Source of the DNA: an uncultured Prochlorococcus sp.
GTDB lineage: Bacteria > Cyanobacteriota > Cyanobacteriia > PCC-6307 > Cyanobiaceae
Direction of reading: 5' to 3'
Assembly (NCBI GenBank): GCA_902622705.1
Contig: CACNQT010000004.1
Span: 27,359-91,358, forward strand
Length of the DNA: 64,000 nt
Of the stretch, positions 28,295 through 36,866 are shown piece by piece (positions within the stretch are counted from its first letter, which is position 1; the number at the start of each line of letters is the position of its first letter). Below the pieces are notes generated by a model. That model was not told the DNA's origin and did not search any database. It worked only from the letters and a program-made list of their open reading frames with translations. The position numbers were made by a program, and so were the translations under genes.

Positions 28295-28553
28295 CCGAAG
28301 GTTCTTCTTCAGTTTTATAATCTTCCTTTTCTCCCATTAGCGCTGAAAGCTCTTCTTCTTCAATTGTACTAATTTCTTGTGAATCTCCTGCGCTTTCGGT
28401 AACAAGTCTTCCTGTATTTTCAAGCCAAGATAGTAAATCTGGTTCATCTCTTAATGGCAAAACAGGCGCAGGATCATCTCTGTGGTAGCAAGTTAAAGCA
28501 GGGTTAACTTCAGAAATATCGTCTAATCTAAGTTTTAAGTTATTTGAGTTCAT
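28275..28553 (-). CDS. DUF3134-like small acidic protein
   Basis: A 92-residue acidic protein with the ordered segment NPALTCYHRDDPAPVLPLRDEPDLLSW and a Glu/Asp-rich disordered tail (EEEPSDDDWED). This pattern fits DUF3134, a cyanobacteria-specific family of unknown role. Its stop lies inside the mraY start region. Upstream is a short spacer containing AT-rich promoter-like words shared with the divergent 64-residue ORF and argG. Confidence 0.78.
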   Translation of the reverse strand: MNSNNLKLRLDDISEVNPALTCYHRDDPAPVLPLRDEPDLLSWLENTGRLVTESAGDSQEISTIEEEELSALMGEKEDYKTEEEPSDDDWED

Positions 28554-28606
28554 TAAAAATTATGTTCTATATATAAGATAATACATAATAAAGCTCACGA
28601 AAAACA

Positions 28607-28801
28607 TTGTTTGATAAAGGAAATTTAAAATACTTTTTTATCTGGTTAATCTCATTGTTCCTTTCTGCATTATTTAAGCTTATTGGATACTTGAATCCCA
28701 ATGTTTTAATAATTAATAACTTTCTTCTCTTATTACTAGTTTTTGGTCCAGCTCTTTTAGTTACAATAATATTAGTTTTTAATAAGTTATCAAATTCTTA
28801 A
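28607..28801 (+). CDS. Possible small two-helix membrane protein before argG
   Basis: The 64-residue ORF starts with TTG and has no cytosolic domain. Two hydrophobic helices are evident (YFFIWLISLFLSALFKLIGY and FLLLLLVFGPALLVTIILVF) separated by a short Asn/Pro turn. It ends 36 bp before the preferred argG ATG on the same strand. The clean helix-turn-helix layout and the otherwise unexplained 270-bp gap support a real gene, but there is no Shine-Dalgarno and no family is recognised. Chance AT-rich hydrophobic coding cannot be excluded. Confidence 0.5.
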   Translation: MFDKGNLKYFFIWLISLFLSALFKLIGYLNPNVLIINNFLLLLLVFGPALLVTIILVFNKLSNS

Positions 28802-28837
28802 TTACGTCACAAATAAAAATTTATGGAGCAAATTGAA

Positions 28838-30052
28838 ATGCAGCAGGTAAAAAAAGTTGTACTAGCTTATTCTGGTGGCGTTGATACGAGCGTTTGTATT
28901 CCATATTTAAAGAATGAATATGGCATTTCAGAAGTGGTTACTTTTGTGGCAGATCTTGGGCAAGGTGAAGATTTAGAATTTATTAGACAAAAAGCATTAA
29001 ATTCTGGCGCTTCTAAATCAATCGTTGGTAATTTAGTTGATAGTTTTGTTGAGAAGTATGCTTTCCCAGCTATTAGAGCAAATGCATTGTATTTAGATAA
29101 ATATCCATTATCTACAGCTCTTGCTAGGCCTTTAATTGCTGAAAACCTTGTAAATACTGCAAGAGAGATTAATGCAGATGCAGTAGCTCATGGTTGCACT
29201 GGTAAAGGGAATGATCAAGTTCGTTTTGATTTGGCAATTAATGCTTTAGGTCCTGATTTAAAAATTATTACTCCTGCAAGAGAGTGGAATATGAGTAGGG
29301 AAGAGGCAATATTGTATGGAGAAAAATTTGGTATTCCTGCACCGGTATCAAAAAAATCACCATACTCAATAGACGTTAACCTTCTTGGTAGAAGTATTGA
29401 AGCGGGCATATTAGAGGACCCAATGCATGAAGCACCTGAAGATATTTTTGCAATGACATCATCAATTGATAATTCACCTGATTTTCCTCAAGATATAGAA
29501 ATTGTTTTCAAAAATGGGTTTCCAGTCGGAATTAATAATGAAGTTTTAACTCCAGTAGAGATTATTCAAAAAGCTAACGATCTAGCAGGTGAACATGGTT
29601 TTGGAAGAATAGATATGATTGAAGATCGAGTAGTAGGTATCAAAAGCAGAGAGATTTACGAAACACCTGGCCTTTTACTTCTAATCAAAGCTCACAAGGA
29701 ATTAGAAAGTATAACATTAAACCCAGATGTTATTGACTTCAAAGGAATAGTGGAAAAAAAATGGAGTCAATTAGTATATCAGGGGTTTTGGTTCGGACCT
29801 CTTAAAGATAGTTTAGATGCTTTTATTTCATCGACTCAAATTTCAGTTAATGGAAGAGTAAAGATTAGACTTCATAAGGGGAACGCCATTGTAGTTGGAA
29901 GAATGTCGGAAAATAATTCACTTTATAGGGAAGATTTGGCAACTTACAGTCAAAACGATGTCTTTAATCATTCTTTAGCAGAGGGTTTTATTTATATGTG
30001 GGGTATGTCTAATAAAATATGGGCCGAGTTAAATTCAAAAACAAATGATTAA
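28838..30052 (+). CDS. argG: Argininosuccinate synthase
   Basis: Joins citrulline and aspartate with ATP in arginine synthesis. The N-type ATP-pyrophosphatase P-loop is AYSGGVDTS near the N-terminus. [13 protein letters not shown] and the EWNMSREEA to [16 protein letters not shown] citrulline/aspartate-site region are present. The track begins at 28823; the second ATG (28838, [14 protein letters not shown]) is preferred because GGAG (28825-28828) sits nine bases before it, and this start matches the usual family N-terminus (404 residues). Confidence 0.96.
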   Translation: MQQVKKVVLAYSGGVDTSVCIPYLKNEYGISEVVTFVADLGQGEDLEFIRQKALNSGASKSIVGNLVDSFVEKYAFPAIRANALYLDKYPLSTALARPLIAENLVNTAREINADAVAHGCTGKGNDQVRFDLAINALGPDLKIITPAREWNMSREEAILYGEKFGIPAPVSKKSPYSIDVNLLGRSIEAGILEDPMHEAPEDIFAMTSSIDNSPDFPQDIEIVFKNGFPVGINNEVLTPVEIIQKANDLAGEHGFGRIDMIEDRVVGIKSREIYETPGLLLLIKAHKELESITLNPDVIDFKGIVEKKWSQLVYQGFWFGPLKDSLDAFISSTQISVNGRVKIRLHKGNAIVVGRMSENNSLYREDLATYSQNDVFNHSLAEGFIYMWGMSNKIWAELNSKTND

Positions 30053-30073
30053 ATATTAGGTTTCTGTATTATC

Positions 30074-30517
30074 TTAGATTTCAGTATCGTCTTTTTCTGA
30101 AGTTGAAGCTTTAGTGCTCGTTAACGTTTGTTCTTCTTTAGATTCAACATTGGCTTCTTGGTTATCTTTATTCTCTGATTGAGGTGCACTCTTACTCGAA
30201 GTTCTTGGGGTTGGTAAAGATCCTTCTTGTTTGACGGTCATGTATCTAATAACATCTTCACTAAGTCTCATTGCTTTTTCAATTTTAAAAATATGTTGCC
30301 CATTACCTTGATGACTCAATTGAACGTAAATTCCTTCTCTATGTTTTGATATTTGATAAGCTAATCTTCTCTTACCCCTCATTTGACTATCAAGGATGGT
30401 ACCGCCAAATTCTTCTAGAAGTTTATTGTACTTATCAATATGATTAGTTACTTCATCTTCCGCAATATCAGGTCGGAGGATGTACATTGTTTCGTAATAA
30501 GATTGTTGGTCGTTCAT
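30074..30517 (-). CDS. rpsF: 30S ribosomal protein S6 with long acidic tail
   Basis: The ferredoxin-like S6 core spans residues 1-100 ([48 protein letters not shown]). About 50 residues of Ser/Thr/Glu/Gln-rich low-complexity sequence follow, which should be disordered. The ATG at 30517 ([14 protein letters not shown]) is preferred to the TTG at 30529. S6 binds 16S rRNA with S18. rpsR is not adjacent. The gene ends 21 bp from argG convergently. Confidence 0.95.
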   Translation of the reverse strand: MNDQQSYYETMYILRPDIAEDEVTNHIDKYNKLLEEFGGTILDSQMRGKRRLAYQISKHREGIYVQLSHQGNGQHIFKIEKAMRLSEDVIRYMTVKQEGSLPTPRTSSKSAPQSENKDNQEANVESKEEQTLTSTKASTSEKDDTEI

Positions 30518-30551
30518 AATTTCAGACAAGGTCTTTGGCTCAAAATTGAAG

Positions 30552-30571
30552 TAATGAGCGTCTGTTCATTA
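30552..30571 (-). promoter_or_regulatory. Inverted repeat upstream of rpsF
   Basis: TAATGA (30552-30557) and TCATTA (30566-30571) are perfect 6-bp arms around an 8-base loop, about 35 bases upstream of the rpsF ATG. Leaders of rpsF in several bacteria bind S6:S18, but the diagnostic CCG-bulge structure could not be recognised here, so this is only a candidate. Confidence 0.25.
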
Positions 30572-30599
30572 TTTACGATACATTATGGAGGGTAGTTTC

Positions 30600-31481
30600 T
30601 TAAAAATTAACATCATTTTTTTTAAGATATTTTTTTATTGCGTCATTCATAATTTCAAAAGGCACTTCTAAACCATCTGTCCAAAATGATAATGATTTTA
30701 TTCCTTGAGCGATAAGCATTTGCAAACCATCGATAGTCATGCACCCTTTTTTAGCGCTAAACTTTAATAAAGAAGTTGGAGCGGGATTGTATATTAGATC
30801 GTAAATAATTGATTTTGAGTTAAGAGATCTCCAAAAATGCTCTCCAAATGGCAAGATAAACTCTTCATGTTTAGTTGTTTTCATTCCTACCGGCGTTGTA
30901 TTTACAATTAAATCTGCTTCTTCAATTAAATTTTGAGCCCGATTATCATTATTTAGCAAACCCTGAATTTCAATTTGTTTTCCAAAATTTATTATTAATT
31001 CATCTAGAGATGATTTATTTCTTGAAATTATCGAAATTTTTGAAGAATTAAGATTTATTAATCCTTGAATAACAGATCTTGCAGCCCCGCCGGAGCCAAG
31101 AACTATAGATTTTTTATTAGTTAAACTTAAAGTCTTTAAAGGATAAACGAAACCTTCTACGTCTGTATTAGTTCCGCTCCATTGTTTTTTAGAATTTAAT
31201 TTAAGAGTATTAATTGCTTTTAATTTGTTAGCAATAGGGGAAATTTCACTGCAAAGTTCAAATACTTTTTCTTTATAAGGAATTGTAATATTTAAACCTT
31301 TGCAATTAACTTCTTTAAAGGAATTGAGAACCAATTCTACATCTTTATCTTTGCAAGGTATTGCAATATAAATCAAATCTAATCCTAAATATTGGAGGGC
31401 GGCATTTTGCATAATTGGTGACAAAGAATGGTTTACTGGATTGCCGATTAATGCAATAAAAGATGTTTTACTTGTAATCAT
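30600..31481 (-). CDS. aroE: Shikimate dehydrogenase
   Basis: NADPH-dependent reduction of 3-dehydroshikimate. Landmarks are GNPVNHSLSPIMQNAA (substrate serines), NITIPYKEKV (catalytic Lys), TNTDVEGF (catalytic Asp), and the nucleotide-binding VLGSGGAARSVI and NTTPVGM. The track starts at 31547, adding a 22-residue Phe/Lys-rich leader foreign to the family; the ATG at 31481 (MITSKTSFIALIGNP) gives a standard 293 residues. It is divergent from dnaK across about 117 bp. Confidence 0.94.
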   Translation of the reverse strand: MITSKTSFIALIGNPVNHSLSPIMQNAALQYLGLDLIYIAIPCKDKDVELVLNSFKEVNCKGLNITIPYKEKVFELCSEISPIANKLKAINTLKLNSKKQWSGTNTDVEGFVYPLKTLSLTNKKSIVLGSGGAARSVIQGLINLNSSKISIISRNKSSLDELIINFGKQIEIQGLLNNDNRAQNLIEEADLIVNTTPVGMKTTKHEEFILPFGEHFWRSLNSKSIIYDLIYNPAPTSLLKFSAKKGCMTIDGLQMLIAQGIKSLSFWTDGLEVPFEIMNDAIKKYLKKNDVNF

Positions 31482-31598
31482 TTTTAGAAATTTTTTTGAA
31501 AAAAATTGCGATCTGTTCGGGAACCACACCCCGTCTTTGAGTAACAATAATGGCGTCGATGACCGAATATGGAGAATATTAAATATGAGAATTTACCC

Positions 31599-33506
31599 AT
31601 GGGTAAGGTTGTAGGAATCGATTTAGGAACAACTAATAGTTGTGTTGCTGTAATGGAAGGTGGCAAACCTACTGTAATAGCAAATGCAGAGGGTTTCAGA
31701 ACTACTCCATCAGTTGTTGCATACACAAAAAATCAAGATCAGCTTGTTGGACAAATTGCTAAAAGGCAAGCTGTTATGAATCCTGAAAATACGTTTTATT
31801 CTGCAAAGCGTTTTGTGGGTAGAAGAGTTGATGAAGTCAATGAAGAATCTAAAGAAGTTAGTTATTCTGTTGAAAAATCTGGTTCTAGTGTCAAATTAAA
31901 GTGCCCAATTTTAGATAAGCAGTTTTCTCCTGAAGAGGTAAGTTCTCAGGTTTTAAGAAAGTTAGCTGATGATGCAGGGAAATATCTTGGTGAAAAAGTT
32001 ACGCAGGCTGTAATAACTGTTCCAGCTTACTTTAATGATTCTCAAAGGCAGGCAACAAAAGATGCTGGTAAGATTGCGGGTTTAGAAGTGCTCAGAATAG
32101 TTAATGAGCCAACTGCAGCAGCATTAGCATATGGCTTGGACAAGGAAAATGAAAAAATACTTGTTTTTGATTTAGGAGGAGGAACATTTGATGTCTCAGT
32201 AATTGAAGCTGGTGATGGAGTCACTGAAGTTTTATCTACCTCTGGAGACACCCATCTTGGAGGTGATGATTTTGATAGATGCATAGTAGATCATTTAGCT
32301 AGTACTTTTAAATCCAATGAGGGAATTGACCTAAGGCAAGATAAGCAAGCTTTGCAAAGACTTACTGAAGCAGCAGAAAAAGCGAAAATTGAGCTTTCAA
32401 ATGCCACGCAAAGTGAAATAAATTTACCTTTTATCACAGCGACTCCTGAAGGACCAAAACATTTGGATCTGAATTTAACTCGAGCAAAGTTTGAAGAATT
32501 AGCATCTTCTTTAATCGACAGATGTAAGACCCCAGTTGAGAGAGCTATAAGTGACGCAAAAATTTCTTCTAGTGAGATTGATGAGGTTGTTATGGTTGGA
32601 GGCTCATCCAGGATTCCAGCTGTTTTAGATTTAGTTAAAAAAATAATAGGTAAAGAACCCAATCAGACTGTTAATCCTGATGAAGTAGTTGCTGTTGGAG
32701 CAGCTATCCAGGGAGGAGTTTTAGCGGGTGAAGTAAAAGATATTTTGTTGCTTGATGTTACTCCACTTTCTTTAGGTGTAGAGACTTTAGGCGGTGTTAT
32801 GACAAAAATGATAAATCGAAATACTACAGTTCCTACGAAAAAATCTGAAACATATTCAACTGCTGTAGATGGACAAACAAATGTAGAAATACATGTCTTA
32901 CAGGGTGAAAGAGAAATGGCTTCTGATAATAAAAGTTTGGGAACTTTTAGATTGGATGGTATACCTTCAGCACCACGAGGTGTTCCTCAGATTGAAGTTA
33001 CATTCGATATAGACGCAAATGGTATTCTTAGTGTTACAGCTAAAGATAAGGGAAGTGGCAAAGAGCAAAGTATTTCTATTACTGGCGCTTCTACTCTATC
33101 TGACAATGAGGTGGAAAAAATGGTAAAAGATGCTGAATCAAATGCATCGGCAGATAAAGAAAAAAGAGAAAAAATTGATTTAAAAAATCAGGCTGAAACA
33201 CTTGTGTATCAGACAGAAAAGCAACTTGGGGAGCTCGGAGATAAAGTCGATGCAGCAGTAAAGTCTAAGGTTGAAGAAAAAAGTAATGCTTTAAAAGAGG
33301 CAACATCAAAAGAAGATTATGAATCAATGAAAAAACTTCTTGAAGAACTTCAGCAAGAACTTTATGCAGTTGGTTCGTCTGTTTATCAACAGCCTGGTAA
33401 TCAACCTCCATCTCCTGGTTCTTCGGCCGGTCCTGATCAGAATGATTCAAACGAAAAAGGGGGAGATGATGTTATTGATGCAGACTTTACTGAAACAAAA
33501 GATTAG
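31599..33506 (+). CDS. dnaK: Molecular chaperone DnaK (Hsp70)
   Basis: ATP-driven chaperone. The nucleotide-binding domain shows [48 protein letters not shown] and [10 protein letters not shown]. The substrate domain has [19 protein letters not shown], and the end is [13 protein letters not shown]. The ATG at 31599 ([13 protein letters not shown]) gives 635 residues and matches cyanobacterial DnaK2. The track's upstream ATG adds ten residues without precedent. No CIRCE inverted repeat is seen upstream. grpE and dnaJ are not adjacent. Its 3' end overlaps a convergent oxidoreductase gene by four bases. Confidence 0.96.
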   Translation: MGKVVGIDLGTTNSCVAVMEGGKPTVIANAEGFRTTPSVVAYTKNQDQLVGQIAKRQAVMNPENTFYSAKRFVGRRVDEVNEESKEVSYSVEKSGSSVKLKCPILDKQFSPEEVSSQVLRKLADDAGKYLGEKVTQAVITVPAYFNDSQRQATKDAGKIAGLEVLRIVNEPTAAALAYGLDKENEKILVFDLGGGTFDVSVIEAGDGVTEVLSTSGDTHLGGDDFDRCIVDHLASTFKSNEGIDLRQDKQALQRLTEAAEKAKIELSNATQSEINLPFITATPEGPKHLDLNLTRAKFEELASSLIDRCKTPVERAISDAKISSSEIDEVVMVGGSSRIPAVLDLVKKIIGKEPNQTVNPDEVVAVGAAIQGGVLAGEVKDILLLDVTPLSLGVETLGGVMTKMINRNTTVPTKKSETYSTAVDGQTNVEIHVLQGEREMASDNKSLGTFRLDGIPSAPRGVPQIEVTFDIDANGILSVTAKDKGSGKEQSISITGASTLSDNEVEKMVKDAESNASADKEKREKIDLKNQAETLVYQTEKQLGELGDKVDAAVKSKVEEKSNALKEATSKEDYESMKKLLEELQQELYAVGSSVYQQPGNQPPSPGSSAGPDQNDSNEKGGDDVIDADFTETKD

Positions 33507-34585
33507 GAAAGGTAATTTTTAATTTCATTAGCAACCCATTTAGAACAGGCCGGAGCAAGTAAAATTCCATTCTTATAAAAACCTGTACATATTATTAAGC
33601 CTTCATCCAGATGTCTCATTATTGGGGAAGGCTCACCATCAGGTCTTGATCTTATCCCGTACCATTTTTTTGAAATTTTTCCTTTTGAAAGCCAACTTGG
33701 TTTTTTATCGAGAAAATTTGTGAGTTTTTCGAATATATGTTCTTCTGGCTTAGTACTATATTCGTCAGTTGAACCAATAATGAGTTTATTCTTTGATTTT
33801 GGAATTATATTTTTACCATCTATATTAAATTGTTTTGGAAGTGATAATAAATTAACTTCTGCATGATTTATATCAATTTCTATTGCTTGTCCTAAAACAG
33901 GTTCCAATTTGATGTTTTGAGATAGGCCATCAAGTAAATCAACCGCTTTTAGAGAATTACACAAAATAATAATGTCAGATTTGATTTGTTCATTGTTTTT
34001 TGTTGTTGAAATCCACTCATTTTTTGATTTTTTGATTTTTATTACTTCTTTCTCTATAAAATTTATTTTTTTATGTTTTAGATACTTATCTAATGTCTTA
34101 AGTAATGAGATAGCATTTATTCTTCCATCGTTGTAAGAAATGATTCCTTTAATATTTTTTGTTTGGAAGGCCTCATTTATATTCTTTAAAATTATTGAGT
34201 CTCTTTCTAAAATTTGTAAGTTTAAATCATTATTTTCATAAATAAATTTCTCTAATTTCTTTAATTTTTCTTCATTAGATGTTAGTTGTATTAGTGGCTT
34301 TTCGATATTTAATTCATAATTAAATTTCTGGAGGAATACAATCCATTTTGGCCATAATTCAATGCTTTGTTTCCTGAGATCCCAACTTCTACCTCGCCTT
34401 TTTTGATACATATTACCCATCAATAAGCCTAAAGCTGCGTTGCTACAATTTTGGAGTTGAGCTGGATCTATTATTGTTATTTGAAAACCTAATTCTGACA
34501 ATTCTAAGGCGTTAAATTTTCCAATAATTCCTGATCCAATAATAACTATGTGTTTTTTTTGAAAATTTTCTTTTAACCTTTTCAT
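33503..34585 (-). CDS. FAD-dependent oxidoreductase, D-amino-acid oxidase (DAO/ThiO-like) family
   Basis: The N-terminal Rossmann dinucleotide fold is clear ([20 protein letters not shown], then ITIID). The C-terminal part has [15 protein letters not shown] and [17 protein letters not shown], a pattern shared by DAO-family enzymes such as glycine oxidase ThiO and D-amino-acid dehydrogenase. The substrate cannot be fixed from sequence. ThiO, which supplies glycine imine for thiamine synthesis, is one possibility, but no thi gene is nearby. Length 360 is normal. It is divergent from purU (about 48 bp apart). Confidence 0.82.
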   Translation of the reverse strand: MKRLKENFQKKHIVIIGSGIIGKFNALELSELGFQITIIDPAQLQNCSNAALGLLMGNMYQKRRGRSWDLRKQSIELWPKWIVFLQKFNYELNIEKPLIQLTSNEEKLKKLEKFIYENNDLNLQILERDSIILKNINEAFQTKNIKGIISYNDGRINAISLLKTLDKYLKHKKINFIEKEVIKIKKSKNEWISTTKNNEQIKSDIIILCNSLKAVDLLDGLSQNIKLEPVLGQAIEIDINHAEVNLLSLPKQFNIDGKNIIPKSKNKLIIGSTDEYSTKPEEHIFEKLTNFLDKKPSWLSKGKISKKWYGIRSRPDGEPSPIMRHLDEGLIICTGFYKNGILLAPACSKWVANEIKNYLS

Positions 34586-34633
34586 TGATATATTAAATAT
34601 GATCGCTTATTTGACTAAAGAGTTAAAGATTTT

Positions 34634-35488
34634 TTGGAACATCCCTCAATTATATTCAAAATTGTTTGTCCCGATCGTCCTGGCCTTGTAAGTTTACTTA
34701 CTAGTTGGATTTCAAATTACGGCGGCAACATAAAGCATTCTGATCATCATACAGATCAAGATGCGGGCTTGTTTCTTAGTCGAATTGAATGGAATAGTAA
34801 AAATGCATATTTTGATAGGAATGAAATTTATAATGAATTTAAAAAAATTGCAGATATAGTAAATGGAGAATTTAATGTAAATTATTCGGATGAAATTTCA
34901 AATGTTGCTATTTTCGTTAGCAAACAAAATCATTGTTTGATTGATTTACTTTGGCGAGTAAGAAATGGTGAACTGAAAATGAAAGTGCCTTTAATTGTTT
35001 CAAATCACTCTGATCTTGAAAATATTGCAAATGACTTTAATGCAAAATTTGTCTACATTGATACCTTTAATATTGAAAAATCTGATGTTGAGGATCATTT
35101 TTTAAATTTACTAAAAGAATATAAAATTGATCTTGTTGTATTAGCTAAATATATGCAAATTTTGAGTGATTCTTTTTTACAAAAGTTTTCTTCAATAATA
35201 AATATTCATCATTCTTTCTTACCTGCATTTAAAGGGGCGCAACCATACCATAGAGCATGGAAGAGGGGTGTTAAATTAATCGGTGCTACGGCTCATTATG
35301 TTACTGAAGATCTTGATGAAGGCCCAATAATAGAGCAATGTACAGTTAATGTAAGCCATAGGGATGAAGTTGATGATTTAATTAGAAAAGGAAGAGATAT
35401 TGAAAGGATAGCCCTAGCAAGAGCGGTTAGATTACATTTAAATCATCAAGTTTTTGTTTATAACAGGAAAACTGCAGTTTTTGATTGA
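34634..35488 (+). CDS. purU: Formyltetrahydrofolate deformylase
   Basis: Hydrolyses 10-formyl-THF to formate and THF, balancing one-carbon pools. An N-terminal ACT domain (IVCPDRPGLVSLLTSWIS, DHHTDQDAGLFLSR) precedes a formyltransferase-type hydrolase domain. The latter has LVVLAKYMQILS, NIHHSFLPAFKGAQPYHRAW (catalytic His) and IGATAHYVTEDLDEGPII (catalytic Asp). The start is TTG, since no in-frame ATG precedes the conserved ACT region. Length 284 is normal. It converges on the chloride-transporter gene with a 10-bp gap. Confidence 0.95.
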   Translation: MEHPSIIFKIVCPDRPGLVSLLTSWISNYGGNIKHSDHHTDQDAGLFLSRIEWNSKNAYFDRNEIYNEFKKIADIVNGEFNVNYSDEISNVAIFVSKQNHCLIDLLWRVRNGELKMKVPLIVSNHSDLENIANDFNAKFVYIDTFNIEKSDVEDHFLNLLKEYKIDLVVLAKYMQILSDSFLQKFSSIINIHHSFLPAFKGAQPYHRAWKRGVKLIGATAHYVTEDLDEGPIIEQCTVNVSHRDEVDDLIRKGRDIERIALARAVRLHLNHQVFVYNRKTAVFD

Positions 35489-35498
35489 AAGTAGTTCA

Positions 35499-36857
35499 TT
35501 AGTCTTCTAATTCTATTTGTATCTGTCTTTCATAAATTGATTCGTCATTGAAAGCTCTTGCTATCAAGAAACTGCTAATGCAACAAATTAAGACTGGTTT
35601 CATGATTAGTAAATTTTTTGTTAAAGCAAAAGCTAAAAACATAGCTGTTATTGGTGTTCGGGAACATCCTGCTACGAAAGCTCCCATTCCAGCAAAAATG
35701 TATGTACTGGGTGCATGCCCTGTTGCAATTTCTACCCAGCTCCCCATTATTAGTCCGATTGCCCCTCCTAAAGTAAGCATTGGATAAAACAATCCTCCAG
35801 GAGCTCCAGATGATGCAGCTAAACCTGTCGTTATGAATAATACTAAAACTGCTAACAAAGCAATACCAATAGTTGTATTTTGCTCAGCTATTATTTTCTG
35901 TAATTCATCTAAATTATGAAATGTACTGGGCAAAAAAGAATAGATACTTCCTAAAATAAGCCCACAAATACTCATTTTTAAAACAAATTTATTTTTGTAC
36001 CACTTTTTCCCAAGATTTTGCATTAGCAAAACATATCTGCTGTACAATTCTGCAAAGATCCCAATAATTATTCCTAGTAAAACTAAGTAAAAAAAATCAA
36101 TAGGTAAGAAAAAAACCGATGGGTCATATTCTCTTTGAATCAAAAATCCGAGGTTAAAATCAAACCCCCCTGCTTTAGGATCTAAACCCAAGGCTTGAAT
36201 AATATCAGCAGATGAATCTGCAATGAAAGTTGTAATTACTACTAATAGTAAAACTACTGGTCTTGCAGAGTTCAAAAGTTCTTCTATTGCATAAACAAAC
36301 CCTCCTAATGGAGCGCTAAAAACTGCTGCTATGCCTGCTCCACCACCTGCTGCTACTATCACTCTTCTGAAGGCTAAAGGAGCTTTCAGCCATTTGGCCA
36401 TTTGCCATGCAACTGATCCTCCCATTTGAACGGATGGTCCCTCTGGACCCAAAGGGAATCCACTACCAATAGCAATAATACCTGATATTAACTTTACTAA
36501 TCCTACTTTTATATTCATTGGTACTTTTTTATGTCTTAAGAAACCCATGATTTGACTCACTCCTGAACCTTTTGCAGCCGGCGCAATATTTTTGATCAAA
36601 TATCCTGCTATGGCTCCTCCTATAACTCCAAAAATAGGTAAAACTAAAATAGATGGGAATTGGGCTAATAATGCTAATCTCCAATTATTAATAAAGTAAA
36701 TTCCAGTTTTAAAAAATATGCTTGTAATTGAGGCTCCTAAACCTGTTAATAAGAGCGAAAATACAACGACTAGAGATCTTTGTTTTAATAATTTTTTGAT
36801 GGTACGAGAAGAATTATTACTTGTTTTTTGAATATTATCTTTTATAAGGTTTGGCAT
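35499..36857 (-). CDS. CLC-family chloride transporter, probably H+/Cl- exchanger
   Basis: A polytopic protein of 452 residues with the three CLC selectivity motifs: KGSGVSQIM (GSGxP-like, central serine), GFPLGPEGPSVQ (gating glutamate, as Glu148 of E. coli ClcA) and GAPGGLFYPMLTLGG (GxFxP). The pair IEELL after PLGGFVYA keeps a glutamate at the position of the internal proton Glu203, which favours a proton-coupled antiporter over a channel. It has no cytoplasmic CBS domains. Physiological role, perhaps halide or pH balance, is inferred. Confidence 0.92.
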   Translation of the reverse strand: MPNLIKDNIQKTSNNSSRTIKKLLKQRSLVVVFSLLLTGLGASITSIFFKTGIYFINNWRLALLAQFPSILVLPIFGVIGGAIAGYLIKNIAPAAKGSGVSQIMGFLRHKKVPMNIKVGLVKLISGIIAIGSGFPLGPEGPSVQMGGSVAWQMAKWLKAPLAFRRVIVAAGGGAGIAAVFSAPLGGFVYAIEELLNSARPVVLLLVVITTFIADSSADIIQALGLDPKAGGFDFNLGFLIQREYDPSVFFLPIDFFYLVLLGIIIGIFAELYSRYVLLMQNLGKKWYKNKFVLKMSICGLILGSIYSFLPSTFHNLDELQKIIAEQNTTIGIALLAVLVLFITTGLAASSGAPGGLFYPMLTLGGAIGLIMGSWVEIATGHAPSTYIFAGMGAFVAGCSRTPITAMFLAFALTKNLLIMKPVLICCISSFLIARAFNDESIYERQIQIELED

Positions 36858-36866
36858 AGTCCATGA

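Noticed and set aside
31482-31598. CIRCE or other heat-shock inverted repeat before dnaK
   Set aside because: No TTAGCACTC/GAGTGCTAA-like repeat is present; only trivial short dyads were found.
32042-32662. Two minus-strand ORFs inside dnaK
   Set aside because: Ser/Pro-rich shadows produced by conserved dnaK codons on the other strand.
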